From Stutzerimonas stutzeri (GTDB lineage: Bacteria; Pseudomonadota; Gammaproteobacteria; Pseudomonadales; Pseudomonadaceae): a DNA stretch of 52,002 bases. The notes beneath the pieces were generated by a model. It was not told the origin of the DNA, did no database searches, and was given only the letters and a program-made list of their open reading frames with translations. The DNA lies in assembly GCF_024448895.1 (NCBI RefSeq), contig NZ_JAMOIC010000028.1, positions 1 to 52,002 of the forward strand. The letters are read 5' to 3'. The position numbers and the translations under genes were made by a program. Below, piece after piece: positions 1 to 8,517 of this stretch (the stretch's first letter is position 1; each line of letters opens with the position of its first letter).

Positions 1-20
1 GAATAACGCATTGGCTGGCA

Positions 21-70
21 ACGTAGCCCGCAGCAATGCGTGGAAAGGCTCCGCCGTGTTCCACACTATC
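21..70. repeat. Dispersed hairpin repeat, copy A
   Basis: Diverged copy of a roughly 50-bp element found twice more at 1283-1332 and 5960-6013. All three share a GTAGCC start, a GCGTGGAAA core, a GGCTYCGCCG centre and a TTCCAC-like end. The core can fold as a hairpin, but this copy has lost some pairing (GTGTTCCAC instead of GTTTTCCAC). It is short, non-coding and dispersed, so a REP-like or small palindromic repeat is the simplest reading. Confidence 0.6.
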
Positions 71-221
71 TCAATCCTGCTTGCATGCCGCTGCGCTTTC
101 CGGCCGGTACCGCACGTGCTGTTAAACGACCTACCCTCTCTCTACCGTTTTGCGTGATAGATCACCCGGCATGTCAGGCAGATGCAATACCGTGCTCGGA
201 CTCAACAGCAGCCAGACAACG

Positions 222-530
222 ATGAACGACAGCAGCAACCTGATCCTTTTCCTCGCTACCCAGTTCGCGCTGCCGTTGGGCATCACGTATGCCTATTGCC
301 GAAGCAAGGGCATTCCCAACCAGTCGTGGCGAGCGGGCGGCATATTTCTCACTGCCATGTCGGCTGCGATGCTGTTTTTTACCGGGCTGCTTGGCTTGCC
401 AATCCATGTGAAAAACGTCGGCTTCATAACAAACAGGCACATGGGGTTAACCTGTGGAGCCATCGGTATCGTCGCCGGTATCGTGATGGGCTATGTAGCG
501 CGAGCATTAGAGAGCGAGCGTAACAACTAG
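222..530 (+). CDS. Small three-helix membrane protein, unknown function
   Basis: Encodes 102 aa. I take the ATG at 222 (MNDSSN) because the residues upstream in frame are polar and unlike a coding N-terminus; no clear ribosome binding site is visible at any start. Three hydrophobic segments are seen at roughly residues 6-22, 36-58 and 75-94, separated by short basic loops, so this is probably an inner-membrane protein. I do not recognise the family. It stands alone: the next gene on the same strand starts 224 bp later and that gap shows nothing I can name. Confidence 0.6.
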   Translation: MNDSSNLILFLATQFALPLGITYAYCRSKGIPNQSWRAGGIFLTAMSAAMLFFTGLLGLPIHVKNVGFITNRHMGLTCGAIGIVAGIVMGYVARALESERNN

Positions 531-754
531 CCCAGACGAGCCTTGCTAACTTTTTCCTTGGGGCAGCCTGCGCTCCGGTAGCAACGGAAGTGAGGTGGCC
601 GATGCGGCGCAACGCCTTCATATAAGTGACTCAGAGCTGCAGCCAAATGCCTGTAGCGAAGCAACCACAAGAAACTGGGTGAGATTGGCTAGCGCAGGGC
701 AAATGTCCTATAGCCCGTCAGTGCTCTTAAAAAACTTCGAGGGATAACACGCGC

Positions 755-1261
755 ATGGACACCCGCTTTCTGACCCTCATGGAATTCCAAAACGTCTATT
801 TTTATCGATTTATTACGCTCGCCATTTTCGTGACGAGCTGCATTCTGTTGTTGTTCGCATTGCCCGACATGAAACGCGCCGAGATATGGCTGGTTGTACC
901 GGTGCTCTTTATCCTGGGGGGCCGCTTTGGTGTTGAATGTGTCCGGCTCAAGAAATGCGGCCCTGCGTTTATCCATAACGATGAGTTTGTGATTACCCGA
1001 GACGCGAGTCACCGGCAAATACCCTTAGCCCGCATTCGCTCGGTTACCTCCAAACACAGCCTGTTCATGGTGCGCCGTTATCGCTCATGGACAGATCACC
1101 TGGCATTTCTGGAGGTCACGCTGAACAACGGCGAGCGCGTTTACACCCTGGCTGAGAGCAAAGTATTTGAATACCCGGCTGGCAAGAAAACGCTGAGCGT
1201 GATTCAGGCTGCTGTTCTTGCGGCCAAGACAAAGAGCCTTACATCACGGCCGAAACCATAA
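755..1261 (+). CDS. Membrane protein with two N-terminal helices and a PH-like tail
   Basis: 168 aa. Two hydrophobic segments (about residues 17-36 and 44-62) are followed by a soluble region with alternating beta-type pattern (residues 70-140) and a basic tail. Two helices followed by a small beta domain resembles bacterial membrane proteins with a PH-like domain, but no diagnostic motif is visible, so the family is inference. A purine-rich GAGGGA lies 11-16 bases upstream of the ATG. The gene is convergent with the curlin-repeat gene, and hairpin repeat copy B lies between them. Its G+C looks somewhat lower than that of later genes. Confidence 0.6.
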   Translation: MDTRFLTLMEFQNVYFYRFITLAIFVTSCILLLFALPDMKRAEIWLVVPVLFILGGRFGVECVRLKKCGPAFIHNDEFVITRDASHRQIPLARIRSVTSKHSLFMVRRYRSWTDHLAFLEVTLNNGERVYTLAESKVFEYPAGKKTLSVIQAAVLAAKTKSLTSRPKP

Positions 1262-1282
1262 TGCGGGACGTTCGGCTTAGCG

Positions 1283-1332
1283 AAGTAGCCTAGAAAGGAC
1301 GCGTGGAAAACGCTTCGCCGTTTTCCGCCCTT
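1283..1332. repeat. Dispersed hairpin repeat, copy B (possible bidirectional terminator)
   Basis: Second copy of the repeat at 21-70 and 5960-6013. Its core (1305-1326) is a perfect 8-bp stem, GGAAAACG / CGTTTTCC, with a 6-base loop CTTCGC. It lies in the gap between two convergent genes, so it could end transcription from both sides. There is no T-run beyond the stem. Confidence 0.65.
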
Positions 1333-1490
1333 CTTGCGGAAGCATGAGTAGTGACCCGCGTATCAGACTACCCCTACTCCGCTTTCATCATCCGTCAGGA
1401 CCGGCGGTTATCCCAGCAACTGATGCGGGGCGCTTAGACAGAGACAGACGGCAGGGTAACCACGCCCCGCCGCCTTGGTGAGTGCAATGA

Positions 1491-2597
1491 TCAGCGCTGA
1501 GTGATGGTCGCACTATTAGCGATGCCGTTTTGCATGATGCTCGCCGAGTTAGCGCTCAGGTCGCCGCTAGGGCTGACTTGAGTGAGCGATGCGAAGTTGG
1601 CGGTACCGGTCTGAGAGATGACTCCGGAATCATTAGTTCCGTTATAGAAAACACCGCCAGACTGTGACGCCTCAATGATGTTGTCCGCTCCATTCTGAGC
1701 GATATCAAGCGAACTATCGTCTCCACTCTGAATAACGTCGACAGAATTGTTCTGGCCGTTGGAATAACCAGTAACGCTGACATTTATGCCGGACTGACTA
1801 ATCGTCAATCCGTTACCAGCACCTATCTGATCGAAGTTGACATCGGCCCAAGCTCCGCCTGAGCTAACTTGCGCCTGGTTACCCTCGCCTCGCTGGTAAA
1901 GGTCTACAGTGCCGCCTGGATAGCGCCCACCGGAAGATTGACTGACTTTGGCATCGTTGAAACTGCCGTTTTGCTCGATATTGGTGCTGGCATACGAATC
2001 GGAATATTGGTCTAGCTCGACATTGTTGTTATTGCCGGTTTGGAGAACATCAGCCCCGCTCCCCGTTTGCTTAGCCGATACGTCGTTCGACTCGCCAATC
2101 TGCGTAACGCTGATGTTGCTCATTTGCCATTTTTGCTCGACTTCAACGAAGTTGTTGATACCGTCTTGCGTAGTTCTGGCGTAGGTCACATTAGCGTCAA
2201 GCTGCTCGATAATTGCTTCGTTCCCCTGACCGGTCTGGTCGATAAGGGCCGTCAGCTGAGCATTGTCGAAAGGCAGCTGGTAAACAGTCGCAATATTTGC
2301 CTGACCGTTCTGGTTTACCTCGGCAGTTGACTCCCATCCGTCCTGCCGGATATCCAACAGATTTCCGGCGCCACGCTGACTTGTCTGAATGGTGAGTTCT
2401 GCGCCTTTCTGGTCAATGATCGCCTGGTTGGAAACACCTTCCTGCAACGTAGCAGCCAAAACGTTCTGATTTGCCTGCTGTGTAATCTCTGTGAGGTTGG
2501 AATTACCCATCTGCTCAGAAGTGGCGGTGCCAGCAGCGTGAGCCTGGGCCATCAATGTCAGAGATATTGCGGCAGCGAGAATTGAGCGTGAGAACAT
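1491..2597 (-). CDS. Orphan curlin-repeat (CsgA/CsgB-like) secreted protein
   Basis: 368 aa from the ATG at 2597, chosen because it begins a classic signal peptide (MFSRSILAAAISLTLMAQ, cleavage near AHA); the in-frame ATG at 2639 would put 14 polar residues in front of it. The mature protein is almost entirely degenerate curlin repeats of the form QxGxxNxAxxxQ, close to twenty half-units (QMGNSNLTEITQQ, QNGQANIATVYQ, QTGQGNEAIIEQ, QNGIANSATITQR and so on), rich in Q, N, G and S. In curli, CsgA has five repeats and CsgB nucleates fibres; here there are far more. Known biology predicts secretion and amyloid assembly at the cell surface. No csgD/E/F/G or second subunit lies in the window. G+C is visibly lower than in the flanks, which may reflect Asn/Gln-rich coding or transfer. 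An amyloid role is inferred, not shown. Confidence 0.85.
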   Translation of the reverse strand: MFSRSILAAAISLTLMAQAHAAGTATSEQMGNSNLTEITQQANQNVLAATLQEGVSNQAIIDQKGAELTIQTSQRGAGNLLDIRQDGWESTAEVNQNGQANIATVYQLPFDNAQLTALIDQTGQGNEAIIEQLDANVTYARTTQDGINNFVEVEQKWQMSNISVTQIGESNDVSAKQTGSGADVLQTGNNNNVELDQYSDSYASTNIEQNGSFNDAKVSQSSGGRYPGGTVDLYQRGEGNQAQVSSGGAWADVNFDQIGAGNGLTISQSGINVSVTGYSNGQNNSVDVIQSGDDSSLDIAQNGADNIIEASQSGGVFYNGTNDSGVISQTGTANFASLTQVSPSGDLSANSASIMQNGIANSATITQR

Positions 2598-2931
2598 TGT
2601 TATGAATCCGGTAGATGGGGAGCTCAGATCCTTGGTCATACGCCAAAAAATTAGTATGGCCCAAACGATTGGTTCTAAGCCGACGCAAGCTCAAACCCGC
2701 TATTGGACGTGTTCTGGTACGTGACCTAGGGAATCGTTATTGACGTCCTTTCGACTCACTAGTGAGCGAGCCGCAGACGTTACGGTCGCGATCCATCGCC
2801 CCCAGGCCGCTTCTGGACAGGCTCGCGAAGACAACCGAGGCCATCATCGTCGTGACGTCTGAACGCGCCCTACTCAACAGTTCGCCCAGGCAAGCCCACG
2901 GCGCCCTCAACGGCAAACCAAGGACCAACCG
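2598..2931. other. Divergent intergenic region, curlin-repeat gene / EamA gene
   Basis: 334 bp containing the promoters of both divergent genes. An AT-rich patch at about 2640-2660 with a CATACT hexamer on the minus strand could be the -10 of the curlin-repeat gene. I see no convincing -35, operator or small gene. The open reading frame here on the minus strand (2737-2928) has no coding character. Confidence 0.4.
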
Positions 2932-3789
2932 ATGAGAGATTCAGCCCGCGGCTTGCTACTTGTAACGAGCGGCATCTTCGTACTCAGCTTCGATGGCCTG
3001 TTGGTGCGGCTGGCGCAGGCGGACGGCTGGAGCATTGTGTTCTGGCGGGGTTTGTTGATGTTCGTGGCATTGGGCGTTTTTTCGCTGTCCGCTAGAAGCC
3101 GGGCGAGCATCATGAAGCGTCCGCTGATCAGCGCGGGCTCGGCCCTGCTGCTCGCGTTTACTTCGATCTTCTTCGTGCTGGCGGTCCTCCACACCACGAT
3201 TGCCAATGTGGTGGTGGTGCTCAGTACAGCGCCCCTGTTCGCCGCCCTCTTCACCCGGTTCTTCCTGCGCGAGCAGGTGGCCTTGCATACCTGGCTTGCG
3301 ATCGGCGTGGCGGCGCTGGGAATCATGGTGGTATTCGCCGGCGCCTTTACTCCGACGGATCTCGCCGGCAATGGATATGCGCTCTTGTCCTCAGCCGCGG
3401 TGGGCGCCAACCTCACGTTGTTGCGCCGCCACCCGAGTATTGATCGGATGCCGCTCATTGCGTTGGGCGGGCTGGCGGCCGCGCTGATTGCGTTGCCGAA
3501 CGCCCAGCCGTTCGGCCTGGGCGCTACGAGCTACTGGGCGTTGGCGGTGATGGGCCTGGTGCAGATGCCATTAGCCACGCTGATGATCAACAACGCGACC
3601 CGCTATCTGCCCTCGGCCGAAGTAGCGCTGTTCTATCTGCTGGAAAGCGTCCTCGGCACGTTGTGGGCCTGGTATTTCCTGCAGGAGACGCCCGCCAGCG
3701 CGACGCTCTATGGCGGAGCGCTGGTCATCGCAACGCTGGTGGTACACGCCGGCCTGACCTTGCGACCACGCACTGCGGTGCCGGCCTGA
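2932..3789 (+). CDS. EamA/DMT-family membrane exporter
   Basis: 285 aa with about ten hydrophobic segments arranged as two similar halves, the layout of the EamA (drug/metabolite transporter) family. Typical features include an N-terminal helix ending SFDGLLVRLAQ, a WRGL motif near residue 43, a second-half motif beginning GYALLSSAAVGANLTLLRR, and PSAEVALFYLLESVLGTLWA in helix 9. Members export amino acids, metabolites or drugs across the inner membrane; the substrate cannot be read from sequence. The start at 2932 is preceded by AAGGA at about 10 bases. It is divergent from the curlin-repeat gene and appears monocistronic. Confidence 0.9.
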   Translation: MRDSARGLLLVTSGIFVLSFDGLLVRLAQADGWSIVFWRGLLMFVALGVFSLSARSRASIMKRPLISAGSALLLAFTSIFFVLAVLHTTIANVVVVLSTAPLFAALFTRFFLREQVALHTWLAIGVAALGIMVVFAGAFTPTDLAGNGYALLSSAAVGANLTLLRRHPSIDRMPLIALGGLAAALIALPNAQPFGLGATSYWALAVMGLVQMPLATLMINNATRYLPSAEVALFYLLESVLGTLWAWYFLQETPASATLYGGALVIATLVVHAGLTLRPRTAVPA

Positions 3790-4256
3790 ACGAACCCTGG
3801 GAAGCCGGGTACCTGTCTCAATGGGCGCCTGGGTGGCTCGGTTACCCCTCGTGCAAGCCAGAGGGCAACCGGCTGATACAACCTTGAGGAAGGCTTGCAC
3901 CGCCAGACCATTACCTCCACGCATTGAGTGGTAAGCCGCTGATTGTCCATGACACGCCGACTCGGCAGGTCACACATCCAAGGCAATGGCTGGTCGGCAG
4001 CCCCTCCTCCAAAGGCCTAAATAGCGGCTGTCGCTGACGGTGATGTAGTCGTCGCTGTCGCAGCGGGACCCGTTTTTATTTTGATCCTGTGTAACCATGA
4101 CCGAATGCCTGAGGACGCGTGCTAGACCACGAGCGTAGGAATCGTGGTTATGCTTGTTGACCTTGATGCTCACCAGGCTCGCGCATTTGATACCAAAGGT
4201 AGTAGCCGAGGGGCAGGACACGCACGGATAAGCTAAATAAAAATTGGAGGGTAAGC
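3790..4256. other. 467-bp intergenic region without a recognised gene
   Basis: Separates the EamA gene from the BCCT gene. It must hold the BCCT promoter. A strong ribosome binding site (GGAGGG, 4245-4250) precedes the BCCT start. An 83-codon minus-strand frame (3970-4221) shows no recognisable motif, no ribosome binding site and an unusual composition, so I do not call it. No hairpin stands out. Confidence 0.4.
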
Positions 4257-5897
4257 ATGGCCGATAGCAACGAAACCCCTGCGGCAGGCGGGAATTTGAT
4301 CGACACGGATTACCAGATCGGCCAGGACAACCTGGTCACGAACATCGGCCCCTTCGATGTCGACATCCACAATCCTGTTTTTGCGATCTCCGGTTTGATG
4401 ACGATCGTGTTCGTCATATTCACCCTCGCGTTTCCGGATTTCGCCACTGGCATATTCAACGCCGCGATGAGTTGGGTGACGAGTCGCTTCGACTGGCTGT
4501 TCATCCTTGCGTCCAACATCTTTCTGGTATTTGCCATCGCGGTTGCGTTGTCGCCCTATGGCAAGGTCAGGCTTGGTGGGGTGAATGCGACGCCGGATTT
4601 CTCGCTATCGGCATGGCTTTGCATGCTGTTTGCGGCGGGCATGGGTATAGGGTTGCTGTTCTGGAGCGTCGGTGAGCCGATGACTCACTTTGTAAGCGCC
4701 GTTGCGGACGATGCGGGAAGCCCTGACAGTTGGGCGCCGCTGGGTGGGTTGCCTGGTGATGTCGAAGGCTCTGCCCGGCTCGGGCTTGCCGCCACGCTCT
4801 ACCATTGGGGGCTTCAGGCTTGGGCGATCTATGCCGTCGTGGGGCTCGCTCTGGCGCTGTTTGCCTTCAACAAGGGCCTTCCGCTGGCGATACGCTCGAC
4901 CTTCTATCCGATCTTCGGCGAGCGTGTGTGGGGCTGGACCGGCCATACCATCGACATTCTGGCCGTATTGGCAACGCTCTTCGGTCTTGCGACCTCACTT
5001 GGGCTTGGCGCCGAACAGATCAATGCCGGCCTGTTCTTTCTTTACGGCGTTCCCGTGACGGACACGACAAAGATCGTGTTGATTGCGGTGATTACCGGTA
5101 TCGCCACCTATTCCGTCCTGCGGGGGCTCGAAGGCGGCGTCAAGCGTGCCTCGCAAATCAACATGATCCTGGCGTTCGTGCTGCTGGTCGCCGTGTTCGT
5201 GCTTGGCCCAACGGGCGCCATCCTGGAGCGAGTCGCGGACTCGGTGGTCGGCTATTTCGCCTATCTGCCCGCACTGTCTAATCCCTTCGGTCGCGAGGAC
5301 GCAAATTACGCACAGGGCTGGTCGTCGTTCTACTGGGCCTGGTGGGTTTCGTGGTCGCCCTTCGTAGGGATGTTCATCGCTCGGGTCAGCCGCGGCCGCA
5401 CGGTGCGCGAATTCATGATCTGCGTGCTTATCGTCCCCTCTGCCGTCTGCATCCTCTGGATGTCGATCTTTTCCGGCGTCGCCTTCGACCAGTACATCCA
5501 TGACGGCTATCGCGCCGTGGCGGATGCGGCACTGGAGGTCAAACTCTTCGCCATGTTCGACGTCTTGCCGTTCACTCAGGCGCTGTCCCTGCTGGGTATC
5601 GTTCTGGTCGCCATCTTCTTCATCACCTCATCGGACAGCGGCTCGCTGGTCATCGACACCATCACGTCCGGCGGCAAGGACGACGGCCCCGTTCCTCAGC
5701 GGGTGTTCTGGTGCATTTTCGAAGGCCTCGTTGCCATCGCCCTGCTCTTGGGTGGTGGGCTCAAAGCATTGCAGTCCATGGTGGTGACGACCGGCTTCCC
5801 TTTCACCTTTGTCCTGCTGCTGATGTGCGTCAGCATCGTTATCGGCCTGAAAAGCGAACTCAAGGGGCCGCACCGAACGATCGCAAAGGCGCGATAA
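4257..5897 (+). CDS. BCCT-family betaine/choline/carnitine transporter
   Basis: 546 aa with about twelve transmembrane segments and a short cytoplasmic N-terminus that begins with a DNA-independent polar stretch (residues 1-40). The family signature is clear: GMGIGLLFWSVGEP near residue 130, and GWSSFYWAWWVSWSPFVGMF followed by IARVSRGRTVREF near residues 360-390, which carries the tryptophan-rich substrate site. BCCT carriers import glycine betaine, choline, carnitine or related compounds with Na+ or H+. The C-terminal tail is short, unlike the long osmosensing tail of BetP or BetT, so osmotic gating is uncertain. The start follows GGAGGG at ideal distance. No catabolic partner genes are adjacent; hairpin repeat copy C lies downstream, before a convergent LysR gene. 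Confidence 0.95.
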   Translation: MADSNETPAAGGNLIDTDYQIGQDNLVTNIGPFDVDIHNPVFAISGLMTIVFVIFTLAFPDFATGIFNAAMSWVTSRFDWLFILASNIFLVFAIAVALSPYGKVRLGGVNATPDFSLSAWLCMLFAAGMGIGLLFWSVGEPMTHFVSAVADDAGSPDSWAPLGGLPGDVEGSARLGLAATLYHWGLQAWAIYAVVGLALALFAFNKGLPLAIRSTFYPIFGERVWGWTGHTIDILAVLATLFGLATSLGLGAEQINAGLFFLYGVPVTDTTKIVLIAVITGIATYSVLRGLEGGVKRASQINMILAFVLLVAVFVLGPTGAILERVADSVVGYFAYLPALSNPFGREDANYAQGWSSFYWAWWVSWSPFVGMFIARVSRGRTVREFMICVLIVPSAVCILWMSIFSGVAFDQYIHDGYRAVADAALEVKLFAMFDVLPFTQALSLLGIVLVAIFFITSSDSGSLVIDTITSGGKDDGPVPQRVFWCIFEGLVAIALLLGGGLKALQSMVVTTGFPFTFVLLLMCVSIVIGLKSELKGPHRTIAKAR

Positions 5898-5959
5898 CGC
5901 CGCGCCGCGTCTTCCTCCGCCTCGTTGCCCGTTGGCGAGGTGGGAGGTGGACAGCTAGC

Positions 5960-6013
5960 AAGTAGCCTGGAAGATACGCGTGGAAAAGGCTTCGCCGTTT
6001 TCCACCCTACGGC
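5960..6013. repeat. Dispersed hairpin repeat, copy C (possible bidirectional terminator)
   Basis: Third and longest copy of the repeat seen at 21-70 and 1283-1332. The hairpin core (5980-6005) pairs GTGGAAAA with TTTTCCAC around GGCTTCGCCG, which can pair further with one bulged G. It lies between the convergent BCCT and LysR genes, the same kind of position as copy B. Confidence 0.65.
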
Positions 6014-6049
6014 CCGGACTTCGCATAGCGCGGCCCGGCGCTGTCGGCA

Positions 6050-6955
6050 TCAGCCCGCCACCTCACACAACCCACCCGGCACCGCCATCACCCATTCCCG
6101 CACCGCCTGAATGGTCGGGTCATCCCGACGGCTCTCCGGATACACGAGGTGAAACGGCTTGCCCGGCATCTCTGGCCCAAACGGCTGCACCAGCCGCCCT
6201 TCCTTCAGTTCATCCTCGATCAGCTGGCGGCTCATCAGGGCCACGCCTTGGGCGCCGATGGCGGCTGAGATGGCGTGCGTCTCGTCGGAGAACACCAGCC
6301 CCGCGCTAACGTCCAGCCCCGGTACGTTGGCGAGCTTCTGCCATGACGCCCAATGAATCGGGGCGGACGCTGCGGCTTGGGCATGAAAGTGAATCAGCGA
6401 GTGCCTGGGTAGCTCGGCTGCATCACGCAAACCGAGGTGCGGGCTACAGACGGGGACGAAGGTGTTGTCGAACAGCTTTTCCGCCACCAGCCCCGGCCAG
6501 CGACCATCGCCGTAGCGGATAGCGACATCCGCCGTGACGCCATCCAGGGCGACCGGCTCGTGGGAGGTGTGGAAGCGCAGGTCAATGTCGGGATGGGTGT
6601 CGCGCAGCATGCACACCCAGGGCACCAGCCAGCGAACCGCGATGGCGGGTGTCGTGGTCAGGGTGATCGCCTGCCGACAGGGCTTCGCGCTGAGGCGTTC
6701 GACCGCTCCGCTGATACTGTCGAACGCAGCCTCCAGCGTCTGCTGCAGCTCACGCCCCTGGGCAGTCAACTCCAACTTGCGCGGTTTGCGAAGAAACAGC
6801 GCCACGCCGAGCGATTCTTCCAACGAGCGAATCTGGTGGCTGATAGCCGTGGCGGTGACGTTCAACTCGTCGGCAGCATGCTTGGCGCTTTCATGGCGAG
6901 CGGCCGCTTCGAAGGCCCGCAGGGCGGAAAGCGAAGGTAACCAGCGATGCGCCAT
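6050..6955 (-). CDS. LysR-family regulator, GcvA-like subgroup
   Basis: 301 aa. The N-terminus has the LysR winged helix-turn-helix: LPSLSALRAFEAAARHESAK, then AADELNVTATAISHQIRSLE near residues 28-47 and LFLRKPRKLELTAQGREL. The SHQIRxLE recognition helix and the loss of the usual S/T in the wing place it near GcvA. The effector domain occupies residues 90-295 (ITLTTTPAIAVRWLVPW and later IRYGDGRWPGL, both GcvA-subgroup hallmarks). It is divergent from the AzoR-like gene, with starts 115 bp apart, so it probably regulates that gene and itself. The effector is unknown. Confidence 0.93.
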   Translation of the reverse strand: MAHRWLPSLSALRAFEAAARHESAKHAADELNVTATAISHQIRSLEESLGVALFLRKPRKLELTAQGRELQQTLEAAFDSISGAVERLSAKPCRQAITLTTTPAIAVRWLVPWVCMLRDTHPDIDLRFHTSHEPVALDGVTADVAIRYGDGRWPGLVAEKLFDNTFVPVCSPHLGLRDAAELPRHSLIHFHAQAAASAPIHWASWQKLANVPGLDVSAGLVFSDETHAISAAIGAQGVALMSRQLIEDELKEGRLVQPFGPEMPGKPFHLVYPESRRDDPTIQAVREWVMAVPGGLCEVAG

Positions 6956-6968
6956 GGCTGAGTTTTCC

Positions 6969-7048
6969 TCATCTGTAGCTGAAAGAAATGGTCGTTTGTC
7001 GCCTGCAGAGCCTAAATCTAGTCTGGGTTTACCGCGAATGACAGATGA
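6969..7048. promoter_or_regulatory. Divergent control region, LysR / AzoR-like genes
   Basis: An 8-bp inverted repeat, TCATCTGT (6969-6976) and ACAGATGA (7041-7048), flanks the centre of the shared intergenic region. Between them a possible promoter for the AzoR-like gene reads TTGTCG, 17 bases, TAGTCT. This is a plausible LysR target region, but the arms are farther apart than a standard LysR dyad, so confidence is low. Confidence 0.25.
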
Positions 7049-7070
7049 ATTCAGTCACAGGAGACCCACC

Positions 7071-7793
7071 ATGACGCACCTTCTGCACCTCGACGCCAGC
7101 GCCCGCCCCGGCCTTGCCGGAAAAGACGAGCACGGTTCTCACAGCCGCCATCTCAGCCACCGCTTCGTCAGTCAGTGGCGGGCCCAACGCGCGCAGGACA
7201 GCATCACCTACCGGGACATCGGGCAGAACCCGCCCTCTTTCCTTAACCATGACTGGATCGCCTCGGCCTTTACGCCGCCAGAGCGCCACGAACCCTGGAT
7301 GAAGGACGCGCTGGCAGAAAGCGATCAGCTTGTGGATGAGCTGATCGCTGCCGATGTGCTGGTCATAGGCACGCCGTTCTACAACTTCGGGATGCCGGCC
7401 CCGCTCAAGGCGTGGGTGGACCAGATCGTGCGCCTGCACCGAACCGTTGGACTCGACGAAACCAAACTCCCTGAGCCTTATGTACCCTTACTGGCGGACC
7501 GGCCACGGCACGCGGTCATCCTCACCGCCAGGGGCGGCATCGGTTTTGGTCCCGGTGGGGAGATGGCGCAGCTGAATCACCTGGAGCCAAATCTGGCGAC
7601 AGCTCTCGATTTCATCGGCATTACCCGCATCCACCAGATCGCCATCGAAGGGCAGGAAACGGGTGGCGAAGTGTTGGCCGCCTCGGTAGAGCAGGCGCTG
7701 CGTCAGGTTGATGTGTTGGTGGCTGAGCTTCAGGGGACGCTTGACGCGCCGTCTATGAGCCAGTCCTCCCAACGGCAGGCTGAAGCCGTCTAG
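7071..7793 (+). CDS. FMN-dependent NADH:quinone oxidoreductase / azoreductase (AzoR-like)
   Basis: 240 aa from the ATG at 7071, preceded by CAGGAG at 11 bases; longer upstream extensions of the frame overlap the divergent LysR gene and are not coding. It has the flavodoxin-like fold of AzoR: LHLDASARP near the start (FMN phosphate loop), then LVIGTPFYNFGMPAPLKAWV near residue 100, the hallmark that positions the isoalloxazine ring, and LTARGGIGFGPGG near residue 150. AzoR enzymes reduce quinones and azo compounds by two electrons from NAD(P)H, protecting against electrophile stress. At 240 aa it is longer than the roughly 200-aa E. coli enzyme, with extra length in the N-terminal third and at the C-terminus. 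Confidence 0.9.
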   Translation: MTHLLHLDASARPGLAGKDEHGSHSRHLSHRFVSQWRAQRAQDSITYRDIGQNPPSFLNHDWIASAFTPPERHEPWMKDALAESDQLVDELIAADVLVIGTPFYNFGMPAPLKAWVDQIVRLHRTVGLDETKLPEPYVPLLADRPRHAVILTARGGIGFGPGGEMAQLNHLEPNLATALDFIGITRIHQIAIEGQETGGEVLAASVEQALRQVDVLVAELQGTLDAPSMSQSSQRQAEAV

Positions 7794-7824
7794 CGCTGGA
7801 TGCGAATGCAGCCTTGATGGTCCA

Positions 7825-7860
7825 GTTTCCTCGCGCCGGGCCAAGCCGGCGCAAGGAAAC
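7825..7860. terminator. Bidirectional hairpin between convergent genes
   Basis: Two 15-base arms (7825-7839 and 7846-7860) pair with a single mismatch around the loop GCCAAG: GTTTCCT-c-GCGCCGG with CCGGCGC-a-AGGAAAC. It fills the 79-bp gap between the AzoR-like gene and the convergent lipoprotein gene. It has no T-run. Confidence 0.7.
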
Positions 7861-7872
7861 ATCAGTGCCGAA

Positions 7873-8517
7873 CTATTGCGTGCGGCTCGCTTCGAGCTTC
7901 TTCCCGAGCGCAGAAGTCACTTCCAGCAGGCCCTTGCTGGTCACTTTGGCCCAGTCGCCGTCCGTGACGAATTGCATGCCGTCGTTCACTTCAGTGGCGA
8001 TTGTCATAGGCGACTGGCCGTCTGTCTCGACGATCAGGTTCGCCTTGTTGTTGACGGTCACAGAAGCAAAACCTGGCGAGAACCAGGTCCAGAATTCCTT
8101 GATGCGCACCGTCACCTGGCGGGCATCCGCACTCGGTCTTTCAACAACCTGATAGCCAGACTGTGAGTAGGCATTGGCGACAGCGGTGCCAACCAACTGG
8201 CTGACCGAGCGGCCTGAGGGCAACACCACGTCCCCTAGTGCCTTGCCGTATCCATTGCGCTTGCGAGCAAACGCGCGCTCGGTGATCGATGTGTCGTTGA
8301 TCTCGCCGCCTTTCAACGAAGGGATATCGGCGCTACGCGGCTTGGCCTCAAAAGTCCGCTCGTCGAACGTCGTAATCACGACCTTCTGCCCTGTCGTGCC
8401 CGTTAGCACCGGAACGGAGACATCGACAACGGAGCGGCTGGTGACGCATCCCACCATGCTCGCCGCCAGCACAACCAACATCGATGTTTTGAGGGAAGCT
8501 AGGAAAAGAGATTTCAT
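7873..8517 (-). CDS. YajG-like envelope lipoprotein
   Basis: 214 aa from the ATG at 8517, which follows AAGGAC at good distance and starts the signal peptide directly; the longer in-frame start at 8685 adds 56 residues of non-signal sequence. Residues 1-24 form a lipoprotein signal with lipobox MVGC (Cys24), so the protein should be lipid-anchored. The mature part (beta-rich, with an FxxKxRxxxIPS stretch and a long amphipathic helix near VSQLVGTAVANAYSQSGYQV) resembles the YajG family of uncharacterised lipoproteins. The function of that family is unknown. It is convergent with the AzoR-like gene. Confidence 0.75.
   Translation of the reverse strand: MKSLFLASLKTSMLVVLAASMVGCVTSRSVVDVSVPVLTGTTGQKVVITTFDERTFEAKPRSADIPSLKGGEINDTSITERAFARKRNGYGKALGDVVLPSGRSVSQLVGTAVANAYSQSGYQVVERPSADARQVTVRIKEFWTWFSPGFASVTVNNKANLIVETDGQSPMTIATEVNDGMQFVTDGDWAKVTSKGLLEVTSALGKKLEASRTQ

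Noticed and set aside
3970-4221. 83-codon minus-strand reading frame between the EamA and BCCT genes
   Set aside because: No ribosome binding site, no hydrophobic or domain pattern, and no family resemblance; open frames of this length arise often in GC-rich DNA.
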